Shown here in pieces: positions 53,583 through 61,940 of a stretch of DNA of 64,000 nucleotides; the first letter of the stretch is position 1; every line of letters begins with the position of its first letter. The notes beneath the pieces were generated by a model that worked only from the letters and a program-made list of their open reading frames with translations, did no database searches and was not told where the DNA came from. The position numbers and the translations under genes were made by a program. Source of the DNA: Gaiellasilicea sp963802765 (GTDB lineage Bacteria > Actinomycetota > Thermoleophilia > Gaiellales > Gaiellaceae); the NCBI GenBank assembly GCA_963802765.1, contig CAWDJZ010000002.1:62001-126000 (forward strand), written 5' to 3'.

Positions 53583-53675
53583 CTCGGCGAGCGGACCGTC
53601 GCCGGGCATCTCACCCGGGTTTACGCCAAGCTCGGGGCGCTCTCGCGCTCCGAGCTTGCGCGCAGGTTGGTCTGA
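53583..53675 (+). pseudogene. Remnant of a LuxR HTH C-terminus
   Basis: Thirty codons reading LGERTVAGHLTRVYAKLG, then ALSRSELARRLV and TGA, nearly the same as the end of the LuxR gene at 53062. There is no upstream part or start. The similarity continues for about 70 bases into the intergenic promoter, so this is one arm of a local duplication. Confidence 0.75.
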
Positions 53676-53697
53676 CTCTCCGGTCTGCGCGGGCAAA

Positions 53698-53743
53698 GTC
53701 AGGACGTTCTTACCTTTCCTCGCCGCTCGCCTGGCCCTAGCGT
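53698..53743 (+). promoter_or_regulatory. Promoter with 16-bp palindromic operator, copy 2
   Basis: GTCAGGACGTTCTTAC at 53698-53713 is followed by TTTCCT (53715-53720), 17 bases and TAGCGT (53738-53743). The next gene starts with GTG at 53751, seven bases after the -10, so its mRNA should be leaderless. Confidence 0.55.
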
Positions 53744-53750
53744 CGAAGGC

Positions 53751-54080
53751 GTGCCCGACTATCTGGTGGAGACCTACCTCGCGCGTGGCTTGGCGGGAGA
53801 GCGCGCCTCCCGCGAGCGGCGCGCACGCTCGGCCGCGGAGGAGCTGTCGGAGAGCGGCACCTGCATCCGCTTCGACCGCTCGATCTACGTGCCCGAGGAC
53901 GAGATCTGCTTCTTCGTCTTCGTCGCTCCATCGGGTCGGGACGCCGCGCTCGCCGCGGAGCGGGCGCTGCTCGAGCCGATTCGCGTCGTCACGGCGAGCT
54001 CGTCTCGACCGGAGGACGCGTCCGACGAGGTGCCCGAGGTCGACGAGGGATCGGGCTCACGTGCTCGCGGAGTCAACTGA
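53751..54080 (+). CDS. DUF4242-like small protein
   Basis: 109 residues. MPDYLVETYLARGLAGERASRERRARSAAEEL...CIRFDRSIYVPEDEICFFVFVAPSGRDAALAAERALLEPIRVV has the ferredoxin-like pattern of the DUF4242 group, some of which bind nickel. An acidic Ser-rich tail follows. GTG 53751 begins seven bases after a -10 element. Function unknown; it may be cotranscribed with the secreted cupin. Confidence 0.65.
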   Translation: MPDYLVETYLARGLAGERASRERRARSAAEELSESGTCIRFDRSIYVPEDEICFFVFVAPSGRDAALAAERALLEPIRVVTASSSRPEDASDEVPEVDEGSGSRARGVN

Positions 54081-54096
54081 CAAAAGGAGGAGGAGA

Positions 54097-54597
54097 GTGA
54101 AGCGATACAGCTATTTCTTGACGACTGCTGCGGTCGGCGTCGTGCTGGTGACGTTTGCCGCGCTCGTGGGCGTCACGATGGCGTCTCCGCCCTCGGGCGT
54201 AACGCCGACCTTGCTCGCACGGGGCGCGTACGATGACTTCAAGGTGAAGTCGATCCCCGACTCGCCGGTCGACTTCCAGGTCAAGGCGAAGTCACAGGTC
54301 GACGTCGTCGTCCGAAGGCACGACTACGCCGTTGGATCGCATACCGGGTGGCACAGCCATCCGGGCCCGGTCTTCATCACGGTCACGCAGGGCACGCTGA
54401 CGTACTACCTGTATGACGATCCCACCTGCACGCCACACGTCGTGACGGCGGGTCAGGGGTTTGTCGACGACGGGCGCGGACACATGGTCCGCAACGAGTC
54501 CGGCGAGCCTGCACAGGACACGAGCGTGATCATCGCGCCGACGGGAGGCGCCTTCCGGGGCGAGCTCGACGCTCCGAACCCCAACTGCGGCTTCTGA
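54097..54597 (+). CDS. Secreted or membrane-anchored cupin
   Basis: 166 residues. An N-terminal signal/anchor helix (about 8-30) precedes a cupin barrel: GSHTGWHSHPGPVFITVTQGTLTYYLYDD (His ligands) and GQGFVDDGRGHMVRNES. The extracytoplasmic site is inferred from the signal. GTG 54097 follows a strong AGGAGGAGGAG site. A hairpin terminator starts 15 bases after its stop. Confidence 0.78.
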   Translation: MKRYSYFLTTAAVGVVLVTFAALVGVTMASPPSGVTPTLLARGAYDDFKVKSIPDSPVDFQVKAKSQVDVVVRRHDYAVGSHTGWHSHPGPVFITVTQGTLTYYLYDDPTCTPHVVTAGQGFVDDGRGHMVRNESGEPAQDTSVIIAPTGGAFRGELDAPNPNCGF

Positions 54598-56060
54598 CAA
54601 AGAGACCTTGAACACGGGGAGCCGCGCCGAGCGGCTCCCCGTGTCGCTTGGTACCGAACCGCCTAGGCCACACCCCGGCCTTCGTACGCCAGCCCTCGTG
54701 GTATGAGCTGCGCACGAGCTCCGAGTACGGAGCCGGGCTGACGATTGCGCGGAACTCGGCCTGCCTGTGCCGCTCCACTACGGGCTTGGTCGAGCCGCCG
54801 TCCTCCTCACCCCAGACGAGCGTCACCTCGGTGCCGTGCTCGAGGTCGACGTCGACCATTCGCGAGCGACAGATACGACCGCTCGTTGTAGCTGTACCCG
54901 GAGAAGGTGGAGACGCCGACCATCTCGCCGTCCCGCAGCACCTTGTCGTAGGGCCAGGTCGCGTAATTCGAGAGCGGAACGTCGATGTACTTCACCGCGT
55001 CTCCCTTCTCGAACATCGTCCCGATGGCCTGCGCCACGTCCTCTCCGTTCCATGCGAGGGTGACCTTCTTCCACCGCGGCCGGTCGGCGATCTCCCCGAG
55101 CGCTTCGCGCCCGACGAAGTCGTGGTCGAACTTCACGAACGGCCAGTATCCGAGGTCGTGCGGCGTGAGGTAGTAGTCGGAGATGTCATCCGAGTAGTAG
55201 CTGCCGCCGAGCGAGCCCATGCCCTCGTAGCCGTCGGCGGGAAGCCACTCCCGATACGCCTTCATCTCGTCGCCGGTGAAGATCGCGGGCAGCGGGCAGG
55301 GGATCCAGCCGGACTCGAGCGTGTTCGTCGCATAGACCCGCGAGCCCACCTGCTTGAGCCCGAAGTCCTCGCCGGCCTCGACGATCGCGGCCCGAACGTC
55401 CTCTCGCTCATCCCACGGACCGAAGAGCTCCAGACCCGGCGCGCCGGACATCCCGTGATGCAGCGCGCGGACCTTGTGCCCTGCAAGCGTGAGCTCGCCC
55501 ATGTTGAAGAACTTGATCTCCGGCAGCGAGCCGCCGTTCGCCTTCTGCAAGACGTCGAGCGCGGTCGGGCCCTGTACCTGGAAGCGGTAGATCTTGCGTC
55601 GCCCCGTCGGGTTGGCGGCCGTGCGCTCGTCACGCTCGACGCTGACGTCGTACCCGCCGGTCTCCGCGTGGTACTGGACCCAGTTGTGCGCGGACGGGCG
55701 ACCGACGAGGCTCACCCGGTTCTCGTCGAGGAAGAACAGGATCCCGTCTCCGATCACATAGCCGTCGTGGTTGCAGGCGACGAATTGCTTCGCCTTGTTC
55801 ACGGCTGCGTTCTCGAACGTGTTGACGCCGAGGTCGGAGAGGAGCCTGATGACGTCGGGCCCTTCCAGGTAGAGATCCGTCATGTGGTGCGACTGGTCGA
55901 AGAGCGCGCTCGTGTCGCGCCACGCGGCCTGCTCGTCTCGCCAGTTCGAGAACTCACTCGGGACCGCCGGGTAGACGTACGGGCCGATCTGCGAGTTGCG
56001 CGCCATCTCGACCGCGCTCCCGACCGCCTGCAGCTTCTCCTCCAAGTTTCTGTACGACAT
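54530..56060 (-). CDS. LigM/DesA-like tetrahydrofolate-dependent aromatic O-demethylase (frameshifted)
   Basis: About 465 residues by family. GcvT-fold protein: LEEKLQAVGSAVEMARNSQIGPYVYP, SEFSNWRDEQAAWRDTSALFDQSHHM, HDGYVIGDGILFF, YRFQVQGPTALDVLQ, NTLESGWIPCPLPAIFTGDEMKAYREWLP follow syringate/vanillate O-demethylases DesA/LigM closely. One extra base near 54880 breaks the frame before EVTLVWGEEDGGSTKPVVE. The open frame then runs to 54530 through the terminator; a stop at 54663 is likelier if one more indel exists. It moves aromatic O-methyl groups to tetrahydrofolate. Confidence 0.82.
54612..54644. terminator. Bidirectional hairpin terminator
   Basis: A perfect 14-base stem (ACACGGGGAGCCGC and complement) with a 5-base loop, between the secreted cupin gene and the convergent demethylase gene. 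Confidence 0.75.
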
Positions 56061-56103
56061 CTCCGCTGCCTCCTCTCGCGACCGACGAGCAGCCGGTCTG
56101 TGA

Positions 56104-57690
56104 TCATGACTCCGTGCCCGATCCGGTCTCCCGGCTGTCGGGCTTTTCGCGGGACTGGTGGTCGCGGCCGAGAAAGGCGTTCGCCCACGCGCTCGTCCCG
56201 GCCAGGGCGTTGTCCTTCACCACGGTCGGCCCGTCGAGCATCGACTCCTCCTCGCCGTAGCCCTTCAGGCGCTCGTAGGCCTGCGACCAGATGCACTCGG
56301 TGTCGTAGACCTCGCAGAGACCGTCCCGCGTCCCCCCGCACGGCCCGTTGCGCTGGTTCTTTGCGCACTGCGACTCGGGGCAGACGTATGCGATCTCGGG
56401 AAGCGAACAGTCGCCGCAGTCCTTGCATTCGAAAAGCGGGACCTTCGCGGTCTGCTCGAGCGCATGCACCGCCCGGCGTACGAGCCTCGGAGCGCGATCG
56501 ACCTTTGCGTAGAACGACCGCCCGGCGCCATGGAGCGGCGCGTCGTCCGCGAAGACGGCGTCGTGGACGCGCCGGCTGAAGCGATACGAGAGCGGCACGG
56601 GCAGCTCGGTGCGCCGCCGGCTCTTCGAGTCGAGGTACGTCGCACTCACCTCGTCCGACGCGAGCCCGGTCTCCGGGTCTCGCTCGAAGACGTAGAACTC
56701 GTCCTCGAGCGGGAAATCGAGCTCGCGCGCGAACTCGGGCCAGTCGTCCGGCCCGAACGAGCTCGCGAGGTCGAGGATCTCGCCGAACGTCGCCGCGGGC
56801 ATGTGCCCGCCGAGGTAGACGCCGTCGAAGCCGAGCCCACGCGCGACCGCCACGTGCTTCGCGGCGAGGTCGACGAAGAACGCCCGGCCGTTGTCCGGGC
56901 TCGCAGCCTGGCGCTCGACGTGCGCGAGCAGGTCGTCGGTCACGACGACGCCCGGGATCAATCCGCGGTGGAATGCGCGCGCTGCAACCCGGGACAGGAG
57001 GTACACGTTCGAGAGCACAGCGAGGTCGAGGCCCTCGCGCCTGATCCAGCGGAGGAGCTCGTCGTCCTTGCGTGCGTTCCAGCCGATCTGCTTGATGACG
57101 AAGCGTGCTCCGGCCTGCGCCTTCTTGCGGAGCTTGAAGTACTGCGGCATCACCTCGCGCTCGTAGCGCTTGTGGTTCGTGACGACACACCCGAGGAAGA
57201 AGTCCGTTTGCGCGAGCCGCGCGTCCGGCTTGCGCTCGTCCCGAAGCCCCTCGTTCATGTCGGAGAAGAGGCTCAGCAAGCCGACCGAGTCGATGTCGAA
57301 CACGGGGGCGGCGAGACCCCTGTGGCCGCCGATCGGGTAGTCGCCGGAGAGCGCGAGCACGTTGTGGAAGCCGGCCGAGCTCAGCTGCCAGCCGCGGCTC
57401 TCGAGCGCATTGCGATTCCAGTCCTTGCAGGCGAGGTGGATGATCACCTCCTGGCCGCGCGAGATGAGGTCGGTCCCGAGGGCGTCGGGCGCCACCATCG
57501 CGTGCCCGCCGGGGTTGTCCGTGATGGAGAGCACGTCGATCCGGGGATCGGCCGCGAGCTCTCGCGCCAGCGCGAGCACCTTCTCGCCTCCGCCGGCCGT
57601 GATCGGACCGCGGCTGGTGACGAGCTCCGCGGCGACAACGAACGTTCCCGGCTGCCCGAGCCGCTCGCGGAGAGGGACGGCCGCTGCCAT
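56104..57690 (-). CDS. MetF-MetV fusion: methylenetetrahydrofolate reductase with zinc-type C-terminal domain
   Basis: 528 residues. Residues 1 to about 300 are a MetF barrel (TFVVAAELVTSRGP, DVLSITDNPGGHAMVAPDALG, LALSGDYPIGGH). From about residue 420 a Cys-rich MetV domain follows: CKDCGDCSLPEIAYVCPESQC, then GPCGGTRDGLCEV. It should oxidise methyl-THF made by the demethylases to methylene-THF. MetV and MetF are separate in acetogens; here they are one chain. It lies 43 bases upstream of the demethylase. Confidence 0.88.
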   Translation of the reverse strand: MAAAVPLRERLGQPGTFVVAAELVTSRGPITAGGGEKVLALARELAADPRIDVLSITDNPGGHAMVAPDALGTDLISRGQEVIIHLACKDWNRNALESRGWQLSSAGFHNVLALSGDYPIGGHRGLAAPVFDIDSVGLLSLFSDMNEGLRDERKPDARLAQTDFFLGCVVTNHKRYEREVMPQYFKLRKKAQAGARFVIKQIGWNARKDDELLRWIRREGLDLAVLSNVYLLSRVAARAFHRGLIPGVVVTDDLLAHVERQAASPDNGRAFFVDLAAKHVAVARGLGFDGVYLGGHMPAATFGEILDLASSFGPDDWPEFARELDFPLEDEFYVFERDPETGLASDEVSATYLDSKSRRRTELPVPLSYRFSRRVHDAVFADDAPLHGAGRSFYAKVDRAPRLVRRAVHALEQTAKVPLFECKDCGDCSLPEIAYVCPESQCAKNQRNGPCGGTRDGLCEVYDTECIWSQAYERLKGYGEEESMLDGPTVVKDNALAGTSAWANAFLGRDHQSREKPDSRETGSGTES

Positions 57691-57691
57691 G

Positions 57692-58651
57692 TCAGGTGGT
57701 CCCGGTCTCGACGTCCGGGGTGCCGTACGTGTGGAAGCTCTCGATCGTCTTCACGCCCCAGTACTGGCCCCGCGCGCGCTCCTCCGCGGTCCACACGATG
57801 GGCTCCCAGTCCGGGTCGTAGACGAAGTACCCGCCGGTCGTCACCTCGATTCGGTTTCCGCCGGGCTCGAAGCCGTAGAGAAAGAAGCCCTGCGCCACCC
57901 CGTGCTTGGACGGCGCGGCCTCGATGTCCACGTCGTTCTCGACGAAGAGGTCCGCGGCTCGGAGGCACTCCTCACGCGTGTCGACCCAGAACGCGAGATG
58001 GTGGAGCCGGCCGCTCGCACCGTACGCGTCGGCGACGTAGATGAGCTCGTGGGCGGCGATCGAGACGCTGAGCCAGGCGCCCGTCTCGGTCCCGTCGTCG
58101 AGCTCGATCCGTTCGTACAGGCGGTAGCCGAGCACGTCCTGGGCGAACGTCCGGTTCGCCCGCACGTCCGCCGCGAGCACGTTCACATGATCGAGCCGCT
58201 TCACCGCGGCTCCGCGGCCGACGTAGCGTTGCGGCTGGTTCCTCCACGACGGCCGCAGGTGCTCGGGCGCCGCGTACCGCTCGGCCTCGTAGAGGATCTC
58301 GAAGACGTGCCCGTCGGGGTCGGTGAAGCGGTACGCCGGGCCGTGCCCGACGTCGCCGTCCAGCCAGCCGACCCCGAGCCCGCTCTCCTCGATCGCGGCG
58401 ACCCGCCGGTCGAGCGCCGACGGGCTCCACGTGCGCAGGGCGACGTGGCCGAGTCCCGGCTGCGGGGCCTCCGTGAGCTTCAGGCTGTAGCGCAGGTAGT
58501 CCCCCCAGCCGCGCAGGTAGACGGCTTGCCCTTCCCGCGCCTCCTCCTCGAGCCCGAGCACGTCGACGAAGAAGCGGAGGCTCTCCTCGGGCTTCGGGGT
58601 CAGGAGCTCCGCGTGAGCGATGCGGGCGACGTCGTGCAGCGGCTCGGTCAC
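57692..58651 (-). CDS. Type I extradiol dioxygenase (VOC, catechol 2,3-dioxygenase family)
   Basis: 319 residues, two VOC modules. The catalytic C-terminal module has the 2-His-1-Glu iron triad: LDHVNVL (His about 153), LHHLAFWVD (His about 217) and GGNRIEVTTGGY (Glu about 268). It cleaves a catecholic ring beside the hydroxyls. In context the substrate is probably a gallate, 3-O-methylgallate or protocatechuate relative; catechol is not excluded. GTG start overlaps the aldolase stop. Confidence 0.88.
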   Translation of the reverse strand: MTEPLHDVARIAHAELLTPKPEESLRFFVDVLGLEEEAREGQAVYLRGWGDYLRYSLKLTEAPQPGLGHVALRTWSPSALDRRVAAIEESGLGVGWLDGDVGHGPAYRFTDPDGHVFEILYEAERYAAPEHLRPSWRNQPQRYVGRGAAVKRLDHVNVLAADVRANRTFAQDVLGYRLYERIELDDGTETGAWLSVSIAAHELIYVADAYGASGRLHHLAFWVDTREECLRAADLFVENDVDIEAAPSKHGVAQGFFLYGFEPGGNRIEVTTGGYFVYDPDWEPIVWTAEERARGQYWGVKTIESFHTYGTPDVETGTT

Positions 58652-59280
58652 TGCTTCGCGGCTCCGTCCACGAGCTCCCGGAGGCCGTCGAGGTCGTAGG
58701 AGAGCGCGCCCGCCTGAAGCTTTGCGCGCTTCTCCACCTCGCGCTCGGCGCGCGTGCGCGCGGCTGCCAGCACCTCCTCGACCCGCTCCTGCTCGACGAC
58801 GACCGCGCCGTCCGCGTCCAGCACGATCGCGTCACCTTGTCGGATCATCGCGCCTCCAACCTCGACGGGCTCGCCGATCCTGCCCGGCACCTTCTTCTCG
58901 GCCCCGCGCACGCGGACGTAGCGCGCCCAGATCGGCAGCCCGAGCTGCTGCAGCTCATCGACGTCACGAACCGCGGCGTCGACCAGGAGCGCTGCGACGC
59001 CGCGCACCTTCGCCTGAGTCGCGAGGAGCTCGCCCACGAGCGCGACCGGCTCGGGGTCGGGCATCGTCAGCACGAGCACCTCTCCCGGCCGCGCCTCGGC
59101 AACCGCTGCGTGCACCATCAGGTTGTCGCCCTGGCCGCAGCGCACGGTCCGCGCCGGGCCGGCGGCGCGGGAGCCGGCCACGACCTGGAGGAGGGGCAGG
59201 TCGACGAGCGCTGCACGGCCGCCGGCCTCGTGGACCGTCGCGGTCCCGAGCTCAGCGAGCTCGCGGAACACGTCCGTCAC
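58648..59280 (-). CDS. RraA-like aldolase (CHA/HMG aldolase family)
   Basis: 210 residues. GQGDNLMVHAAVAEARPGEVLVLTMPDPEPVALVGELLATQAKVRGVAALLVDAAVRDVDEL is the RraA/HMG-aldolase core, with the Arg-Asp of VRD at the metal site. In protocatechuate 4,5-cleavage and gallate pathways this enzyme splits 4-carboxy-4-hydroxy-2-oxoadipate to pyruvate and oxaloacetate. GTG 59280 overlaps the PIG-L gene; its stop overlaps the dioxygenase gene. Confidence 0.83.
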   Translation of the reverse strand: MTDVFRELAELGTATVHEAGGRAALVDLPLLQVVAGSRAAGPARTVRCGQGDNLMVHAAVAEARPGEVLVLTMPDPEPVALVGELLATQAKVRGVAALLVDAAVRDVDELQQLGLPIWARYVRVRGAEKKVPGRIGEPVEVGGAMIRQGDAIVLDADGAVVVEQERVEEVLAAARTRAEREVEKRAKLQAGALSYDLDGLRELVDGAAKQ

Positions 59281-59990
59281 AGCTCGCTCACCACCTGCGG
59301 CGTCACGCGCTGGAACGCCTCCGCGTAACGGATCGCCGTGTCGCCGGAGGAGCGGCGCGCGTGATTGCCGCGCTGCTCGGCGCGCTGCGCGTAGTACGTG
59401 TGGAGGTACGCCTGCGCCTGCATCTCCGCCATCGCCGCCTGTTTCTGCTCGAACACCGGCGTGATGTCGACGAACGTCGTCGGGACGAAGTTGCAGAGCT
59501 CCGGCTGGTGAGGCTCGAAGAGGAAGAGCTCCGGAGGCAGCACCGTGTCGAACGCGCTCGGGACACCAGCGCCGGCGGCAAGGGCGCGCGCGCGCTCGAC
59601 CGCATGGAACGCGGCGGCGTGGTCCGGGTTGAAGGGGTCGCGGTCGGTATGGGTGACGATCACGTCGGGCGCGAGCTCGCGGATGCGGTCGGCGATCGAG
59701 ACGAGGGCGTCCTTGCCGATCTCGAGCGGGTAGTCGCCGAGATCGAGGCACTCGAACTGCGCACCGAGCGCTGCTGCCGCGCGCTCCGCCTCGCCATGCC
59801 GGATCTCCTTCACCTGCTCGACCGTCTGGCCGGGCTCCTTCCAGAGCTCCCCCGACTCTCCACGCTCTCCGTACGAGAGCGCGAGCACGCGGGCCGTTCC
59901 GCCTCCCCGCGTCGTCAGCGCGACGACACCGCCGGCCCGCCAGACGAAGTCGGCCGAGTGCGCGCCGATGACGAGCAGCCGCCGGCTCAT
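59277..59990 (-). CDS. PIG-L family hydratase, GalB-like (4-oxalomesaconate hydratase)
   Basis: 237 residues. The PIG-L/LmbE fold is clear, but the usual AHPDD motif reads GAHSADFVWRAGG, and ALSYGERGESGELWKEPG follows, a pattern I associate with GalB, the zinc 4-oxalomesaconate hydratase of gallate catabolism, rather than GlcNAc deacetylases. VTHTDRDPFNPDHAAAFHAV gives the remaining ligands. It would feed the adjacent aldolase. The start codon is in a 26-base dyad. Confidence 0.8.
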   Translation of the reverse strand: MSRRLLVIGAHSADFVWRAGGVVALTTRGGGTARVLALSYGERGESGELWKEPGQTVEQVKEIRHGEAERAAAALGAQFECLDLGDYPLEIGKDALVSIADRIRELAPDVIVTHTDRDPFNPDHAAAFHAVERARALAAGAGVPSAFDTVLPPELFLFEPHQPELCNFVPTTFVDITPVFEQKQAAMAEMQAQAYLHTYYAQRAEQRGNHARRSSGDTAIRYAEAFQRVTPQVVSEL

Positions 59991-60010
59991 AGGCCACCTG
60001 GCCTATGAGC
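59985..60010. promoter_or_regulatory. Dyad at the start codon of the GalB-like gene
   Basis: GCTCATAGGCCA and its exact complement flank CC. The ATG (complement of 59988-59990) lies in one arm. It could be an operator or an mRNA hairpin, or part of the adjoining repeat element. Confidence 0.45.
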
Positions 60011-60115
60011 GGGGAGGGGTGTGGGGAACCGGGAGGTTCCCCACGATTTCCAGAAGAAGGGGGCACGCGGGGGAAACATGGTTTCCCCCGCGAACGCGAG
60101 CCGCAGGCGAGCGTT
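60011..60115 (+). repeat. Paired-hairpin repeat, copy C
   Basis: Hairpin GTGGGGAACC/GGTTCCCCAC (60021-60044), linker AGAAGAAGGGGGC (60052-60064), hairpin with 12-base arms CGCGGGGGAAAC (60066-60092) and tail GCGAGCCGCAGGCGAGCG. Same order as copy B at 37342 in inverse orientation. It fills the gap between two genes of the aromatic cluster. Confidence 0.85.
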
Positions 60116-60169
60116 GCTCATTCCGCCCCCGCGAGCTGCCGGGACCGTCCTACGATCATCTCCCGCACC

Positions 60170-61027
60170 TCACCCTCGTCGAAGCCGTGCGCCGAGGAGG
60201 CGGTCGGCCCAGAGCGCGAGCCCGTCCTCGACTGCCGGGTAGTCCGGGTTGCCGCAGTCGCTCGAGAAGAGCGTGCGCTCCACGCCGACGGCGCGTACGC
60301 CGTCGAAGACGTGCTCCCACGTCGTCTTGCCGCTCAGGGGAGTGCTGAGGCAGCGCTCGAGCACGCAGCCGCGCCCGGCGAGCTCCCGCTGGTCGTCGAT
60401 CGAGAAGTCCTGGCACGGGAACTCCGGGTGCGTGACGACGAGGTGCCGCACGCCCTCCTCGAGCGCTCCGTCCACGACCGCAAATGTGTCCTCCCGCGCG
60501 AGATGCCCCGTCGCGAGGATCAGGTCGTGGCGGGCGATGGTGCGCAGCACGTCGCGTGTCTCGGGCAGGAGCCGTCCCTCGCCGTCGGTGACGTGCACGG
60601 GCTCGATGCCGAGACCGAGCTCGCGCAGCTCGTGCTGGAGCCGCGCCCAGAGCGGCACCCGGTCGCCCTCCTTCGGCTCGGTCCTACCGGCGGTCTCCGC
60701 CGGCGAGTCAACCGTCGGCATCCAGACGATGCGGGCGCCCTCGCGGGCGGCGATGTCGACGGCGAGCGCGTTCATCCCGCCGACCGCGCGGTTGAGCGAC
60801 AGCGCTCCGATCGCCTGCACGCCGGGCGCGACGGCCGAGACGATCTGGGCGCGCTCGGCTGTCGAGGTGTAATGCGACTTGAGGGCGAAGCCGGCGAGCC
60901 CGACCTCCGCGAAGCGGCGGGCAAGGGCGACGTCGTCGATCCGGCGCGGGATCACGTCCGGGTCGACGTGCACGTGGAGGTCGTATGCGCCCCGGACGAG
61001 CGTGCGCGCCCGCTCGCTCGGTCGCAT
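60170..61027 (-). CDS. DUF6282-like metal-dependent hydrolase
   Basis: 285 residues. Amidohydrolase-type TIM barrel: YDLHVHVDPDVIPRRIDDV (His-x-His), LKSHYTSTAERA, LATGHLAREDT and LVVTHPEFPCQDF, with SSDCGNPDYPA near the end. It resembles DUF6282 proteins. In this setting it could hydrolyse a pyrone lactone, like LigI, made when 3-O-methylgallate is cleaved; that is inference. ATG 61027 follows GAGGAG closely. Confidence 0.72.
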   Translation of the reverse strand: MRPSERARTLVRGAYDLHVHVDPDVIPRRIDDVALARRFAEVGLAGFALKSHYTSTAERAQIVSAVAPGVQAIGALSLNRAVGGMNALAVDIAAREGARIVWMPTVDSPAETAGRTEPKEGDRVPLWARLQHELRELGLGIEPVHVTDGEGRLLPETRDVLRTIARHDLILATGHLAREDTFAVVDGALEEGVRHLVVTHPEFPCQDFSIDDQRELAGRGCVLERCLSTPLSGKTTWEHVFDGVRAVGVERTLFSSDCGNPDYPAVEDGLALWADRLLGARLRRG

Positions 61028-61062
61028 CTCCTCGGCCGGCGCGGGCTGCCATGGCCACGACG

Positions 61063-61837
61063 TTATCGCCCCCGACTTCCGGAGAGCTCGGCGAGCAGCG
61101 CCATGCTCGCCGAGGCGATCCGAGGCTCCACACCGAGCTCGAGGATGAGCTCTCGCGCGGCCTCCATCTCGTCGACACGCCGGGCGGCATGCACTCGGCT
61201 GCCCTCGAGCAGGCGCTCGAGGAGCGGTCGGCCGATCACGTCCGCGAGCTGTCTGCTCGAGCCACTCCGCGTGGCCCGCAACCTCGGCGGCCGCAAGGCT
61301 CTCGAGCGCGGAAGCAGCGAGCCCCTTCATGAAGACCGAGCGCAGGAGCTTGAGGGCGGCCGCGTCACCCGCCTCCATGGAGACGACGTCCACCGGCATC
61401 CCCAGTGGCCCGAGCGCCTCGGCGAACGCGGCGGCCCCCTCTCCGGAGGCGAGCGCAGGAGTGCCGAGCCCGCGCGCCGGAACGGGGCCGAGCAGCGCCA
61501 CGTCCGCGAAGCGCCCGCCGGCGTCGGCCACGACCGTCGCAAGCTCGCGCTTCAGCGCGGGGCGGGCGGTGTTCAGATCCGCGTAGATCGCTCCGGGCGC
61601 GAGAGACGGCAGCGCCTCAGTCGCCGCCTCGAGCGCGGCCTTCGCGGTGGTGACGCCGAGGACCACGTCGCAGCCCGCCACGGTCGAGGCCGGATCCGGA
61701 CCGACGACGACTCCTTCGGGAGTCGAGCCCACGAGCGGGTCATAGCCATGCACCCGCGCCCCCGCGGCCACGAGGTCGGCAGCGAGCCGGCTTCCCGCCT
61801 CGCCGAGTCCCAGCACCGCGACCGCGGGGGTGGTCAC
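61063..61837 (-). CDS. NAD(P)-binding 6-phosphogluconate-dehydrogenase-like oxidoreductase (one frameshift)
   Basis: About 257 residues. TPAVAVLGLGEAGSRLAADLVAAGARVHGYDP is the NAD(P) fold, then GATTAK-like VLGVTTAKAALEAA, DLNTARPALKRELA and FADVALLGPVPARGLGTPAL. The C-terminal helical part (DUF1932-like: LKLLRSVFMKGLAASALESL...LADVIGRPLLERLLEGS) follows a single extra base near 61254. Substrate unknown. First gene of the minus-strand aromatic cluster, divergent from the GntR regulator. Confidence 0.78.
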
Positions 61838-61903
61838 CGCGGGGCTGGGGGTCGGCTCGCCGGCGTGCTTTCGCCCATTCGCGGCAAAGATTGAACAGAA
61901 TTG

Positions 61904-61940
61904 TTGACGATATTGCAACCATGCGTCACTATGCGTGACG
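61904..61940 (+). promoter_or_regulatory. Promoter and dyad of the GntR gene
   Basis: TTGACG (61904-61909) and CACTAT (61927-61932) with a 17-base spacer. A dyad CGTCAC-N5-GTGACG (61924-61940) overlaps the -10 and the GTG start; a second, GTTG-N9-CAAC, lies at 61903-61919. Likely an autoregulatory GntR operator shared with the divergent cluster. Confidence 0.5.

Noticed and set aside
60021..60242. Small open frames across the paired-hairpin repeats (also near 37400)
   Set aside because: They translate hairpin sequence, differ between copies only as the repeat does, and have no ribosome sites.
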